From CAZCTC01 sp964501335 (GTDB taxonomy: Bacteria; Chloroflexota; Anaerolineae; B4-G1; SLSP01), in assembly GCA_964501335.1 (NCBI GenBank), contig CAZCTC010000013.1:62001-126000 (forward strand): a stretch of DNA of 64,000 nt. Direction: 5' to 3'. The translations under genes were made by a program, and so were the position numbers. Shown one piece after another: positions 49,581 to 57,751 of the stretch (position 1 is its first letter; each line of letters begins with the position of its first letter). Below the pieces are notes generated by a model. That model did no database searches. It had not been told where the DNA came from and saw only the letters and a program-made list of their open reading frames with translations.

Positions 49581-50495
49581 ATGCGCTTTAAAAAATGGTC
49601 TTATGGCGTGATGCTGATTTTGCTGCTGGGGCTGGCGGCCCCGGTGCAGGCCCAATCGACCCTGCCCCCTAAACCGGGCGACGTGCTCTTTCACGAAACC
49701 TTCGACAACTTTGCCGATCCCGAGCAACGGGTCCATCCCGGTTGGAATCCCTGGTTCGATCAAAACACTTGCAACTGTGAAGGAAATTGCAAATGCTTCC
49801 AGCCAGAATTCAAGCAATCCAACTCGTTGAACACCTACCCTTACCGGGTTCACAGCGGGACCAACGCCCAACAGTATTTCACCCTCTACGCCGGTCACGA
49901 TGCCGGGCTCTGGAAGCAATATACCGTTTTGCCCGGCGCCGTGATCGAGGTTCACGCCTGGGGCATGGCCTGGGGCTCCACCGAAGACGATGCCTTCTTC
50001 TTTTCCGAAGGCCAGGAAATGCGGATGCAGATCGGGGTGGATCCTAACGGCGGCACCGATCCTCACTCAACTACCGTGATCTGGGGCGCCCTGGGCAATC
50101 CGCCCAACCGCTGGGAAGAAATCCCGGCGGTAAAAGTGACGGTAGGGACCGGTGGACGTATTACCGTTTTCCTACGCTCGAATCCCAAGTATCCCACGAA
50201 GCACAACGATCTGTATTGGGATGATGTGGCCGGCGTGTATCTGAGCGGAGGCCTGCGGCCGGCTTTGCCGGCGACAAATTCAGCCGTCGGCCAGCCGGGC
50301 ACTTCGGCCAACGCCGGCGGCAAAGCCCTGGCGGCTCCCGTGGTGCCCGATCCGATCCTGGAAGGCCTGGTTGCCGGGACCGAAGCGCCGGCCAAAACCG
50401 GCGGCCCCATGACCGGATTGGAAATTCTGGCCGGGCTGTTGCTTCTGACCGGCTTGATGTTCCTGACTTCACGCAAAGGAGAACCCGTTCGATGA
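49581..50495 (+). CDS. Surface protein with Cys cluster and C-terminal membrane anchor
   Basis: The 304-residue protein has a signal peptide (VMLILLLGLAAPVQAQ). A probable beta-sandwich domain begins FHETFDNFADP and includes a compact Cys motif (CNCEGNCKCF near residue 58). A Gly/Pro-rich stretch and a C-terminal helix with basic tail (ILAGLLLLTGLMFLTSRKGEP) follow. ATG 49581 has CAGGAGG upstream; the frame is open 22 codons further, through purine-rich repeat sequence. The arrangement resembles carbohydrate-binding surface proteins; no family was identified. It is the first of a group of exported proteins after the Tad genes. Confidence 0.68.
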   Translation: MRFKKWSYGVMLILLLGLAAPVQAQSTLPPKPGDVLFHETFDNFADPEQRVHPGWNPWFDQNTCNCEGNCKCFQPEFKQSNSLNTYPYRVHSGTNAQQYFTLYAGHDAGLWKQYTVLPGAVIEVHAWGMAWGSTEDDAFFFSEGQEMRMQIGVDPNGGTDPHSTTVIWGALGNPPNRWEEIPAVKVTVGTGGRITVFLRSNPKYPTKHNDLYWDDVAGVYLSGGLRPALPATNSAVGQPGTSANAGGKALAAPVVPDPILEGLVAGTEAPAKTGGPMTGLEILAGLLLLTGLMFLTSRKGEPVR

Positions 50496-51076
50496 ACGAC
50501 GTACAGATTCAGAATTGGACACTGGAACAAATCGAAGCGCTGCAAACCGCGCTGGGACGTTATCGAGAGGTCATGCAAACGCAGCAGGCCCGCAGCAAGG
50601 CTATCGAAAATCTGGCCCGGGCGGCCCGTCGGGCGGCGGAAGTCTATCGGGCGGAACTGCACGGCGCCGGCCAGCCGAATGATCCCGTGCTTAATGCGCT
50701 GGAACAGACCGCCCGCCAGCGGCAAGAAGAACTCCTGACCCTGCAGCAGGGAATCGATGCTGCCGCCCAGGAAGTCAATCAATGGTTGGCTGGATGCCTG
50801 CCGGCAAAAGGAATCTCTCCAGAACCTGAGACCCAGGAGCGCAAAAGCGAACGTCCGATCGAAAGCCAGCCCCTGCTGCTTCCTCTGCCGGAGCCGGCGG
50901 TGAGTCCCCTGATCGAACAGGCCCCCCTGGAAGTTCTGGACAAACTGCCCCCTGAACCGGAACCGGTTTTAGCGCCAGCCGGCGCCGCTCTGGAAATGGA
51001 TCCCGGCGAGGATGTGGACGAGCTCTGGGAAAGTGTCATCCGCAGCGGCAATCCCGCCCCTTTCGGGGAAGGATAG
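50492..51076 (+). CDS. Coiled-coil cytoplasmic protein with acidic Pro-rich tail
   Basis: The 194-residue protein has a long helical N-terminal half (residues ~8-100, QIEALQTALGRYREVMQTQQ and ARQRQEELLTLQQGI) with coiled-coil character. A Pro/Glu-rich second half ends in an acidic helix (EDVDELWESVIRSG). There is no signal peptide. No family was recognised. It overlaps the preceding gene by 4 bp and lies 5 bp before the sortase gene. Confidence 0.65.
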   Translation: MNDVQIQNWTLEQIEALQTALGRYREVMQTQQARSKAIENLARAARRAAEVYRAELHGAGQPNDPVLNALEQTARQRQEELLTLQQGIDAAAQEVNQWLAGCLPAKGISPEPETQERKSERPIESQPLLLPLPEPAVSPLIEQAPLEVLDKLPPEPEPVLAPAGAALEMDPGEDVDELWESVIRSGNPAPFGEG

Positions 51077-51081
51077 CCGGC

Positions 51082-51720
51082 ATGGCCCTGACTGCCTGGT
51101 TTGCAGTGGCGTCGGTGGTAATCCCGTTGACCGGCAGTCCGGCCCGTCCGGCTCTGCCGCCGGCGACGCGCCGGGGAGTGCCCACCTTGCAGGCAACTCT
51201 AAACCCGACAGCGCTTCCCCTGACCACCGCCTGGGCCACCCTCGCCGCGCGAACGCCCACGCCGCAGCCAACGTTTACTCCCACGGCGGTCGCACCGATA
51301 GCTCGCCGCGGCCCCCTGGCTTTACGCCTTTGGAACGGGCAGACCATTTCCGTGACGCCCGCCGAAACGCTCTGGAAGGTCGGCCGGTCTCAATGGCAGG
51401 TCCCTGATGCCACCGCCGGCTGGCATTCCAGCAGCGCCGACTGCGGTGCCGGCGTGACGATCATCGGCGGGCATGTCTCCTGGGGCGGCGTGCCGGGTGT
51501 CTTCGCCGCTCTGCCGACAGCCGATACTGAATCCCGGATTGTCTGCATCGACGCGGACGGTCGGGAATGGCAATTTCGCCCTGTCGATACCCTGGAAGCC
51601 GATCCGCAGGACGATCCCCGCGACTGGACGCCCGAATGGAGTCCGGCCCTGATCCTTTACACCTGCACCCCCGAGCTTAACGGCAAGCTCATCGTGGTGC
51701 GTTTCGAGGAGGAACGATGA
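51082..51720 (+). CDS. Sortase-like transpeptidase
   Basis: The 212-residue protein has a hydrophobic N-terminus, a Thr/Pro linker and a sortase beta-barrel with the catalytic triad His131 (IIGGHVSWGGVPGVFAAL), Cys195 (LILYTCTPE) and Arg207 (KLIVVRFEE). Sortases cut LPxTG-like signals and join proteins to the wall or to each other. No classical LPxTG protein is seen in the window, so the substrate is unclear. It sits among exported proteins of the transfer operon, and the stop overlaps the next start by 4 bp. Confidence 0.82.
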   Translation: MALTAWFAVASVVIPLTGSPARPALPPATRRGVPTLQATLNPTALPLTTAWATLAARTPTPQPTFTPTAVAPIARRGPLALRLWNGQTISVTPAETLWKVGRSQWQVPDATAGWHSSSADCGAGVTIIGGHVSWGGVPGVFAALPTADTESRIVCIDADGREWQFRPVDTLEADPQDDPRDWTPEWSPALILYTCTPELNGKLIVVRFEEER

Positions 51721-52163
51721 AATCCAAACGAAGTTGGTTGCGATGGTTAATCCTGCTGGGCTTGCTGCTCGGGCTTTCTCAACCCGTCACAGCTCAGAGC
51801 AACATCCCTTTTACCGGCTACACCCCGGCCAACTGGAGCTGGTGGTGCAGCGAGAACGGTTGTCTGCTGCTTCCCACCGATGCCGCTTCGGGCGCTCAAG
51901 CCCGGTTTTTCCTGGTGGCTCAGGGCGATCCGTCGGAAGCCTGGCTTCCCGCCTGGCTGGGCGGCGGCGAAGTAACCTGGCAGGGCGCGATCAAAGCCGG
52001 CGGGCAGGAATGGAACGCCCGCCTGGCCCAGGGGTCCGGACGACGCGGGCTGATTAGCGTCAACCGCGACCGCACCTGGGCCCTGGCCGCGATCGCTCCC
52101 GCCGATCAATGGGCCGCGCTGGCCCCCCTTTTCAACCTCGTTCTGAAAGGAGGAACGAAATGA
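51717..52163 (+). CDS. Small exported protein
   Basis: The 148-residue protein has a clear signal peptide (WLILLGLLLGLSQPVTAQ) and a mature part with one Cys pair (WWCSENGCLLLP). It overlaps the sortase gene by 4 bp and the next gene by 4 bp. No family was recognised. It may be a sortase substrate or a channel accessory; the sequence shows no sorting signal. Confidence 0.65.
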   Translation: MKSKRSWLRWLILLGLLLGLSQPVTAQSNIPFTGYTPANWSWWCSENGCLLLPTDAASGAQARFFLVAQGDPSEAWLPAWLGGGEVTWQGAIKAGGQEWNARLAQGSGRRGLISVNRDRTWALAAIAPADQWAALAPLFNLVLKGGTK

Positions 52164-52816
52164 CGGTCGATCCCTTGGACTCGTTGAACCTGGGCCCCGG
52201 CCCGGAAGCATCTGCTCCAGGCACGCCCGCTTCCCTGCCGCCTACATCGGCCAGATCGAAACCGGCGCCGGCTTTCTCGTTGCAGCGGCTGGGCCGCAAT
52301 CCCAAGTTGCTCATCGGCGGGCTGATCTTCTTGGGCCTGGCCCTGATTTACATGGGCGTCCTGGTATGGCAGAAACTTTCTCCCGCTCTGGGAGCCGCCG
52401 AAGAAACCCCGGTAGCCACGGCCACATCCGAGCCGGCCTTGCCCACAGCCACGGCACTCCCGGCCGTTATCGCTCCGACGGCCCTACCGACCCTTTCCAG
52501 CCTGCAACTAACCCTGGACGGCCCCGGCACTTATCAAAGCGCTCAGCCGTATGTGGCCGAATATCGTCTGGAAATGCCGCGCGGCAATGGAATCAAAGGC
52601 AGTTTGACCTGTCAGGGCTGTTTCTGGCCCGGCGGTCAGGCCCCGGTGATCGACCTGCCCGGCCCCAGTTCGGCCACCACCTTCCGCGTAGCCGTGACAC
52701 CCCCGACGCCGGCGCATTTCTCTCTCAGCATCGCCGGTCAAGAATGTCTGAGTTGGGATCTCAAACCGGGAACCCAGGAAGCCGCCTTTCACGGCACCTG
52801 CGCCCCGGTCCCTTGA
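52160..52816 (+). CDS. Bitopic membrane protein
   Basis: The 218-residue protein has a Pro-rich cytoplasmic N-terminus, one membrane helix (LLIGGLIFLGLALIYMGVLVW near residue 50, 21 positions) and an extracytoplasmic Thr/Pro linker with a small beta domain holding two Cys pairs (LTCQGCFW; QECLSW...HGTCAP). This VirB8- or VirB10-like topology suggests a structural role in the channel, but there is no sequence match. It overlaps the previous gene by 4 bp. Confidence 0.62.
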   Translation: MTVDPLDSLNLGPGPEASAPGTPASLPPTSARSKPAPAFSLQRLGRNPKLLIGGLIFLGLALIYMGVLVWQKLSPALGAAEETPVATATSEPALPTATALPAVIAPTALPTLSSLQLTLDGPGTYQSAQPYVAEYRLEMPRGNGIKGSLTCQGCFWPGGQAPVIDLPGPSSATTFRVAVTPPTPAHFSLSIAGQECLSWDLKPGTQEAAFHGTCAPVP

Positions 52817-52827
52817 AGGAGTTGGCG

Positions 52828-53235
52828 ATGAACTGGAAAAAACGCCTTGCATTTTTGAGCCTGGGATTGGTAAGCCTGGCTCTGCTGGTGGTTTGGGGTT
52901 GGAATCGCTGGAATCCTACCCGCGCCGCCGGCCAACCGGAAGCCGGCGTTCGGATTGAAACCGGCACAGACCCGATAGAAATTCCACTTACCCTGGAATT
53001 GACCGGCGGCGCCGCTCTGGGCCGGCCCATCCGCGCCGGCAAAGCCGTGGCCTGGCACAACCAGATGCCCGATCCGGTCGCCCTGACGATCGGCGATGGA
53101 GAATTCTCATCCGGGATCCTGACGCCCGACCAGACCGCCGAATACACCTTTGCCCTGCCCGGAACCTATACTCTCACCCTGAGCCGGCCCGATGGCACAC
53201 CTATCCAAACCCAAACCATCGAGGTGGCCCCATGA
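52828..53235 (+). CDS. Exported beta-sandwich protein, cupredoxin-like without copper ligands
   Basis: The 135-residue protein has an N-terminal hydrophobic helix (FLSLGLVSLALLVVWGW). Its beta domain has strands (KAVAWHNQMPDPVALTIGDG, ILTPDQTAEYTFALPGTYTL) that follow the cupredoxin layout seen more clearly in the next gene. The Cys/His/Met copper ligands are not complete. AAGGAG precedes ATG 52828. The stop overlaps the next start by 4 bp. Duplication with the neighbouring gene is likely. Confidence 0.62.
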   Translation: MNWKKRLAFLSLGLVSLALLVVWGWNRWNPTRAAGQPEAGVRIETGTDPIEIPLTLELTGGAALGRPIRAGKAVAWHNQMPDPVALTIGDGEFSSGILTPDQTAEYTFALPGTYTLTLSRPDGTPIQTQTIEVAP

Positions 53236-53606
53236 AAGGGTTACGTTGGATCGGCAGTTTCCTGTTGAGTCTGGTACTGTTCCTGGGCTTCTGGAGCGGC
53301 GCCGCCCTTAATCCAATCCCCGATCGGGCCAACGTACAGGTCAATGCAGACGGCTTTACCCCTGCGGTAGTCACGATTACCACGGGAGGCGTCGTCACCT
53401 GGACCAACACCGGCACTCAGACCCACAGTATCCGGGCCGACGACAATGCCTTCTTCTCCGGCATGTTGAATCCCGGCCAATCCTTTCAGGCCACCTTTCC
53501 GCTCTCGGGAACCTATCTCTACAGCGACACCCTGAGCCCGGCCGCCGGCCGTGTGGTGGTGGTCAACCCGCGTTGGTTGATTTTCTTACCTCTCATCGCC
53601 AAATAA
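53232..53606 (+). CDS. Exported cupredoxin-fold protein lacking the Cys ligand
   Basis: The 124-residue protein has a signal peptide (FLLSLVLFLGFWSGAA) and a plastocyanin-like domain (FTPAVVTITTGGVVTWTN, HSIRADDNAFFSG, GQSFQATFPLSGTYLY). In copper proteins the last part carries C-x-x-H...M; here it reads YSDTLSPAAGRVVV, so Cys and the second His are missing and copper binding is doubtful. The C-terminus ends IFLPLIAK, a tail seen in many Chloroflexota exported proteins. It may be a structural module of the surface apparatus. Confidence 0.75.
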   Translation: MKGLRWIGSFLLSLVLFLGFWSGAALNPIPDRANVQVNADGFTPAVVTITTGGVVTWTNTGTQTHSIRADDNAFFSGMLNPGQSFQATFPLSGTYLYSDTLSPAAGRVVVVNPRWLIFLPLIAK

Positions 53607-53690
53607 GTTACGTTGAAAACTTGCCAAAAACGGAAAAGTGTGGCAAAAGAGAGAGGTTTGCGAATCGATTCAACAAATGGGAGGTTGAAT

Positions 53691-54764
53691 ATGAAACGGT
53701 GGTTAAATTTGCTCGGAGGGGTCTTGATTGGGCTGTTCATGGTGTTGGCACTGCCGCCGGCTGTGCAGGCACGGGACGACGGCCCCTGGCAACTGACGGC
53801 TTCCAACACGCCGGAAGTGCTGACTCTTACCGAAGGGATCCGCGAAACGCTGGTCCAGGTGGTTTTGACGCGCACGGCAGAGATTACGGCCGACCGCGTG
53901 GTGGTCTATTGCACCAAACCTGCCGGCGGCCAGATCATCAGCGTAACGGAACCGGCTATCCCCATCCGTGTCGCCGGCGAAATCCAGGCTATAGTCTGGA
54001 GTGGTCCGGTCATGCCGACGGAAACCGTCGCTCTCAGCTACACAGTAAGCCCTTCGGGGGCGCTGGAATCGTTGGGAATGGCTTGCCGGCTCTTTGAAAC
54101 GGGCACCCTGCAAAGCGAAATCACGCTGACCGTGCCGATCGTCCCCTGGCACACCTACTTTGCCCTGGCCTTCAAAAAGTATGCCGTCCCGGTTTTGCCT
54201 GAAGTTTCGACCATCATCGATTGGGATACCTGGGCCGGCATGGATCAAAACGAACAGGCCTGTACCAATCCTGCCTATTTACAGCTATGGTCTGACGTAC
54301 CTGGCCCCGACGTGATGGCAGGGTGGTTAAATTACGACGGTTACAAATATGAAGTGTTCAGAAGTTTCATGCGTTTCACTAATGTAAGTGCTCCAGGAAA
54401 AATCGTCTCGGGCTCTATCACATTGAATTCAATGCTTGAGGGTATTGATGGCTCACAGATAGCAGTCGGGCTTTGGACCGGTGCCTATCCCCCACCGACT
54501 GATGCCTGGGCACATACAGATCAATACATTATTCCCATCACTGCAATCACAGTGTCTGGGACCATAACGCAACCTGGAGAACTTCAAGATTTTCAATTAC
54601 CACAAGCGGCTATCGATCAACTTAAAGTCGGTCGAACCCCGATTTTTTTGATTAAACTGACAATTGAAAACTTACCCCAAAATCAATTTCAAGTTGTTCC
54701 CATGAGCCCATGGATGATTCCAAGCAATCCAGTCCGCCTAAATCTATTTAAGAGGTCACCATGA
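53691..54764 (+). CDS. Secreted protein, unknown
   Basis: The 357-residue protein has a signal peptide (LLGGVLIGLFMVLALPPAVQA). It has an N-terminal beta domain (residues ~30-155) and a C-terminal half that reads as a jelly-roll-like module (FRSFMRFTNVSAPGKIVSGSI..., near residue 225) of the kind found in disaggregatase/DNRLRE-type domains. The second half is more AT-rich than the first, which suggests a recent domain exchange. GGGAGG precedes ATG 53691. It overlaps the next gene by 4 bp. Confidence 0.65.
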   Translation: MKRWLNLLGGVLIGLFMVLALPPAVQARDDGPWQLTASNTPEVLTLTEGIRETLVQVVLTRTAEITADRVVVYCTKPAGGQIISVTEPAIPIRVAGEIQAIVWSGPVMPTETVALSYTVSPSGALESLGMACRLFETGTLQSEITLTVPIVPWHTYFALAFKKYAVPVLPEVSTIIDWDTWAGMDQNEQACTNPAYLQLWSDVPGPDVMAGWLNYDGYKYEVFRSFMRFTNVSAPGKIVSGSITLNSMLEGIDGSQIAVGLWTGAYPPPTDAWAHTDQYIIPITAITVSGTITQPGELQDFQLPQAAIDQLKVGRTPIFLIKLTIENLPQNQFQVVPMSPWMIPSNPVRLNLFKRSP

Positions 54765-57610
54765 AAAAATGGCAGGCACTGATAAGTGTTTTACTTTTCG
54801 GGCTGTTGTTTTCGGTTGGAATGAATGACCGTGTTGCAAGCCAGGGAGGAACCCCTCCCGGCTTGCAGCCCATCCGTGTCGATTTCTGTCACAAAGCCGC
54901 CAATGTTCCTGACCCGGCTCCCGGCTGCGATCGGATTATTAACAATGTCGGCGCGGGTACGGTTTCAGGACGGGTACGCACTGTCAGTGGCGGCCAATAT
55001 GGCCAATGGTGGTTCAACAAAGTCCTGATCGAATGCCCGGATGGGACTGCAGGAACATGTTTCAATCGTTTCTCTCACAACCAAGTAAACATCGCTGATG
55101 TTTCCGTGGATGGAAACTCCTTGCGAATCAATAATTTTACTTTTAGTCGCGCTAATTCGGTCAGAGATATTACCGGAATCTGGCACACCAATATTTTCGT
55201 CCGGGCCAGCGCCTCTACCGGCGTGAACGGCGTCGTCTCCGGCGATCCCGCCTATCCCCGTAAAAGCCTGGTCACCGTACAGGCCCGCCTCCACGATACC
55301 ACCGGCATGTTCGGCAATTCCCTCGCCCTGGACTACGATTTCTACAGCGGCGACAATTCCCTCTTCGGCTACCGTAGCAGCTCCAACTTCAACCGCTACG
55401 GCGAAGTCCATGCCGGCGGTCCCAATGATGCGCTACGCTTCAATGTGGGCAACGGCGACGCCGGCGCCGTGACCATCTCCCGCGATCCCAACTGGCACAC
55501 CTACTATTTCCGCATCTGCGGCGAGACTTACGATGATCGCTCCCTGGTCTCGGTCTGGCGCGAAGACGGCACCGGCCGCTTCTGGGCTTCCGCCCCCAGT
55601 CGTAACAAGCCCAGCGGCTTTACCATGGGCAACTTCTCCGGGGAATGGTGGGACGGCGGCAACGGCGGCACGCAATCCGCCTGGGACTGGCCCGGCTGGG
55701 AGCTGGCCTGGATTACCGGCGGTGGCTGGGCACGCGATCGCTCCAACTTTGTCCCGGCGGACAGCACCCCCACCAACATCACCTATCCCTTCGGCTCGCA
55801 ACTGAGCTTTCACGTCGAAGGCCATTATCCCGGTTGCCTCGTCGAACGCTTGAAAGTCTACGCCGCCACTTCGTTGACCAACCTGGACAACCCGGCTATG
55901 CGGCGTTCGGTCGGCGAACTGCTCTGCAATGCCGAAAACTGTGAGGGCGACTTCTCCTTCACCCCGAATTCCACCGGCACCTGGTATATCGGGCTGCGAT
56001 CGGTCCCCTTTACCAACGGCCAGGCCAACGAGACCACGCCCCATTTGATCCAGCTGGACTGGAATCACGAGAACGCCGACTCCCCGGCCACCGGCCGCCT
56101 GCTGGTCTACCACATCGAATCCCTGGGGACCCTGAATGTGCAACCCTCGGTTTGTGTCGAGCCGCGCGTCAATTTCGTCTGGTCAATCCGCGGCCCTTTG
56201 TCCGGCGCGACACCCGCCCCGACCTGCACCGCGCCCTATTGCCCCACGCCCCCGGCCTGCGCTCAACCCTTTTGCTCGCCACTCAACACCCCGGCCCCCG
56301 GCTATCAATATCCCTGGGAACTACGCCGGGACGGCACTCTGGCTCTGCAGCGCACGGAATCTCAGAACTTCGTCGCCTTGACCCTGGCCCGCGGCTGGTC
56401 GTACAATTTCCGGGTCTGGTCTCAGAGCTTTCTGGGCCCGGTCGGCCCCGCTGAAGCCAATGTTGGCGTCTATCCCCGCGTCTTCAACCTCTGGTCCTCG
56501 GCTCAAACCGGTTGTTTTCGCCCCGGCGCCGACTATTTTGTTTGGGGCTATGAAGGCATGGCCCACAACGCCAGTACCTTCAATGTGGCCATTCGCAGCC
56601 TGGTTACCAATACCGAAGTCTTCCGCAGCAGCCTGCCCCGGCTGACCGCCAGCCTGGCGCCGGCCGGATTGCTCCCCAATACTGCCTATCGCCTCTACGT
56701 CAATGCTACGGCCGCCGGCTGCAACTCTGGTCCTATCACCATGGACTTCACGACCTGTGCTCCCACGCCGACCCCGACACCCGGCTTGCCCACTCCCACC
56801 GGAACGCCCACTAACACGCCTACCCCTACCGCAACACCCACTTCCACTTATACCCCGTCTCCTACCGCCACCCCGACCCGCACGCCTACCGCGACGCCAA
56901 CGCCGACGGCCACTCCTACCCCCAAAGACACGCCCACGGCTACCCCGACGCCTACCGAGACGGCTTCTCCCACACCAACTGCCACGCCGACGCCCACGCT
57001 AGACCCGCTCATCACGCCTACCATAACCCCGCCGCCCGTCTATCTGCATAAGCCCGGCGGCTCCGTCTTTGTCCACGTCTATGAACCCGGTATGCAAATC
57101 AAAGACCAGGAAGACTATGCCACTGACGACCTGATCTTCCTGGAACTGCAACGCTGGGCCGGTCTGGCGCCCATCTTCAAACCCGATGCCCCGCCCCAAA
57201 TCTGCGTCGGGACGATTTGCTATGATGGCGTGCTGACCACCACCCAGTTCACGGTAACCGGAATCGAGCATCAGACCGGCAAACAACCGACCTTTGAATA
57301 TCCCAACGGCATGACGATCAACTATCAGCGCCAGCATGCCCAGGGCGATACCAATTATGCCGTCTGTGAACACCTGTGGCTGCTGGAACTGAGCGAAGGC
57401 GGCTTTATGCCCCGCGATCCGGTCGGCTGTCCGCAGGCCGTGGCCCGCACCGGCTATCCCGGCACCTACAAAATCAGCGGCAATCTCTCCATGAAGGCCA
57501 CCTGGACCCTGCCTTTCGTGTACGAATACACCTGGAGCGTACCCATCAACTTCTATCTTGTCCAAGCCATACCCTACCCGATATTACCCGAAAGGACTCC
57601 CAGGCCTTAG
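54761..57610 (+). CDS. Large secreted multidomain protein with TP-repeat stalk
   Basis: The 949-residue protein has a signal peptide (LISVLLFGLLFSVG) and a long N-terminal region of beta character (residues ~30-650) with Cys-rich spots (CTAPYCPTPPACAQPFC near residue 490). A ~80-residue Thr/Pro repeat stalk (TPTATPTPT type, residues ~668-745) and a C-terminal ~200-residue domain (VYLHKPGGSVFVHVYEPG...) follow. The layout fits a large adhesin or surface coat protein of the transfer apparatus; no domain was firmly named. The first ~150 codons are more AT-rich than the rest. A terminator follows. Confidence 0.68.
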   Translation: MKKWQALISVLLFGLLFSVGMNDRVASQGGTPPGLQPIRVDFCHKAANVPDPAPGCDRIINNVGAGTVSGRVRTVSGGQYGQWWFNKVLIECPDGTAGTCFNRFSHNQVNIADVSVDGNSLRINNFTFSRANSVRDITGIWHTNIFVRASASTGVNGVVSGDPAYPRKSLVTVQARLHDTTGMFGNSLALDYDFYSGDNSLFGYRSSSNFNRYGEVHAGGPNDALRFNVGNGDAGAVTISRDPNWHTYYFRICGETYDDRSLVSVWREDGTGRFWASAPSRNKPSGFTMGNFSGEWWDGGNGGTQSAWDWPGWELAWITGGGWARDRSNFVPADSTPTNITYPFGSQLSFHVEGHYPGCLVERLKVYAATSLTNLDNPAMRRSVGELLCNAENCEGDFSFTPNSTGTWYIGLRSVPFTNGQANETTPHLIQLDWNHENADSPATGRLLVYHIESLGTLNVQPSVCVEPRVNFVWSIRGPLSGATPAPTCTAPYCPTPPACAQPFCSPLNTPAPGYQYPWELRRDGTLALQRTESQNFVALTLARGWSYNFRVWSQSFLGPVGPAEANVGVYPRVFNLWSSAQTGCFRPGADYFVWGYEGMAHNASTFNVAIRSLVTNTEVFRSSLPRLTASLAPAGLLPNTAYRLYVNATAAGCNSGPITMDFTTCAPTPTPTPGLPTPTGTPTNTPTPTATPTSTYTPSPTATPTRTPTATPTPTATPTPKDTPTATPTPTETASPTPTATPTPTLDPLITPTITPPPVYLHKPGGSVFVHVYEPGMQIKDQEDYATDDLIFLELQRWAGLAPIFKPDAPPQICVGTICYDGVLTTTQFTVTGIEHQTGKQPTFEYPNGMTINYQRQHAQGDTNYAVCEHLWLLELSEGGFMPRDPVGCPQAVARTGYPGTYKISGNLSMKATWTLPFVYEYTWSVPINFYLVQAIPYPILPERTPRP

Positions 57611-57616
57611 CCTTTC

Positions 57617-57651
57617 CGAGGATCCGCCGGCAAAAAACCGGCGGGTCCTCG
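57617..57651 (+). terminator. Terminator at the end of the large transfer operon
   Basis: CGAGGATCCGCCGG (57617-57630) pairs with CCGGCGGGTCCTCG (57638-57651) with one mismatch. A 7-nt A-rich loop separates the arms and TTTAT follows. The T-run is short, so termination may be partial. Confidence 0.65.
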
Positions 57652-57751
57652 TTTATAGGCCCCGGTGACCACTTTGGGAGATCCCCGGATAACCCAACCT
57701 GACGGAATGGAAGACTGGAAGATTGGATGATGGGAAGATAGGAAGCAAAAT

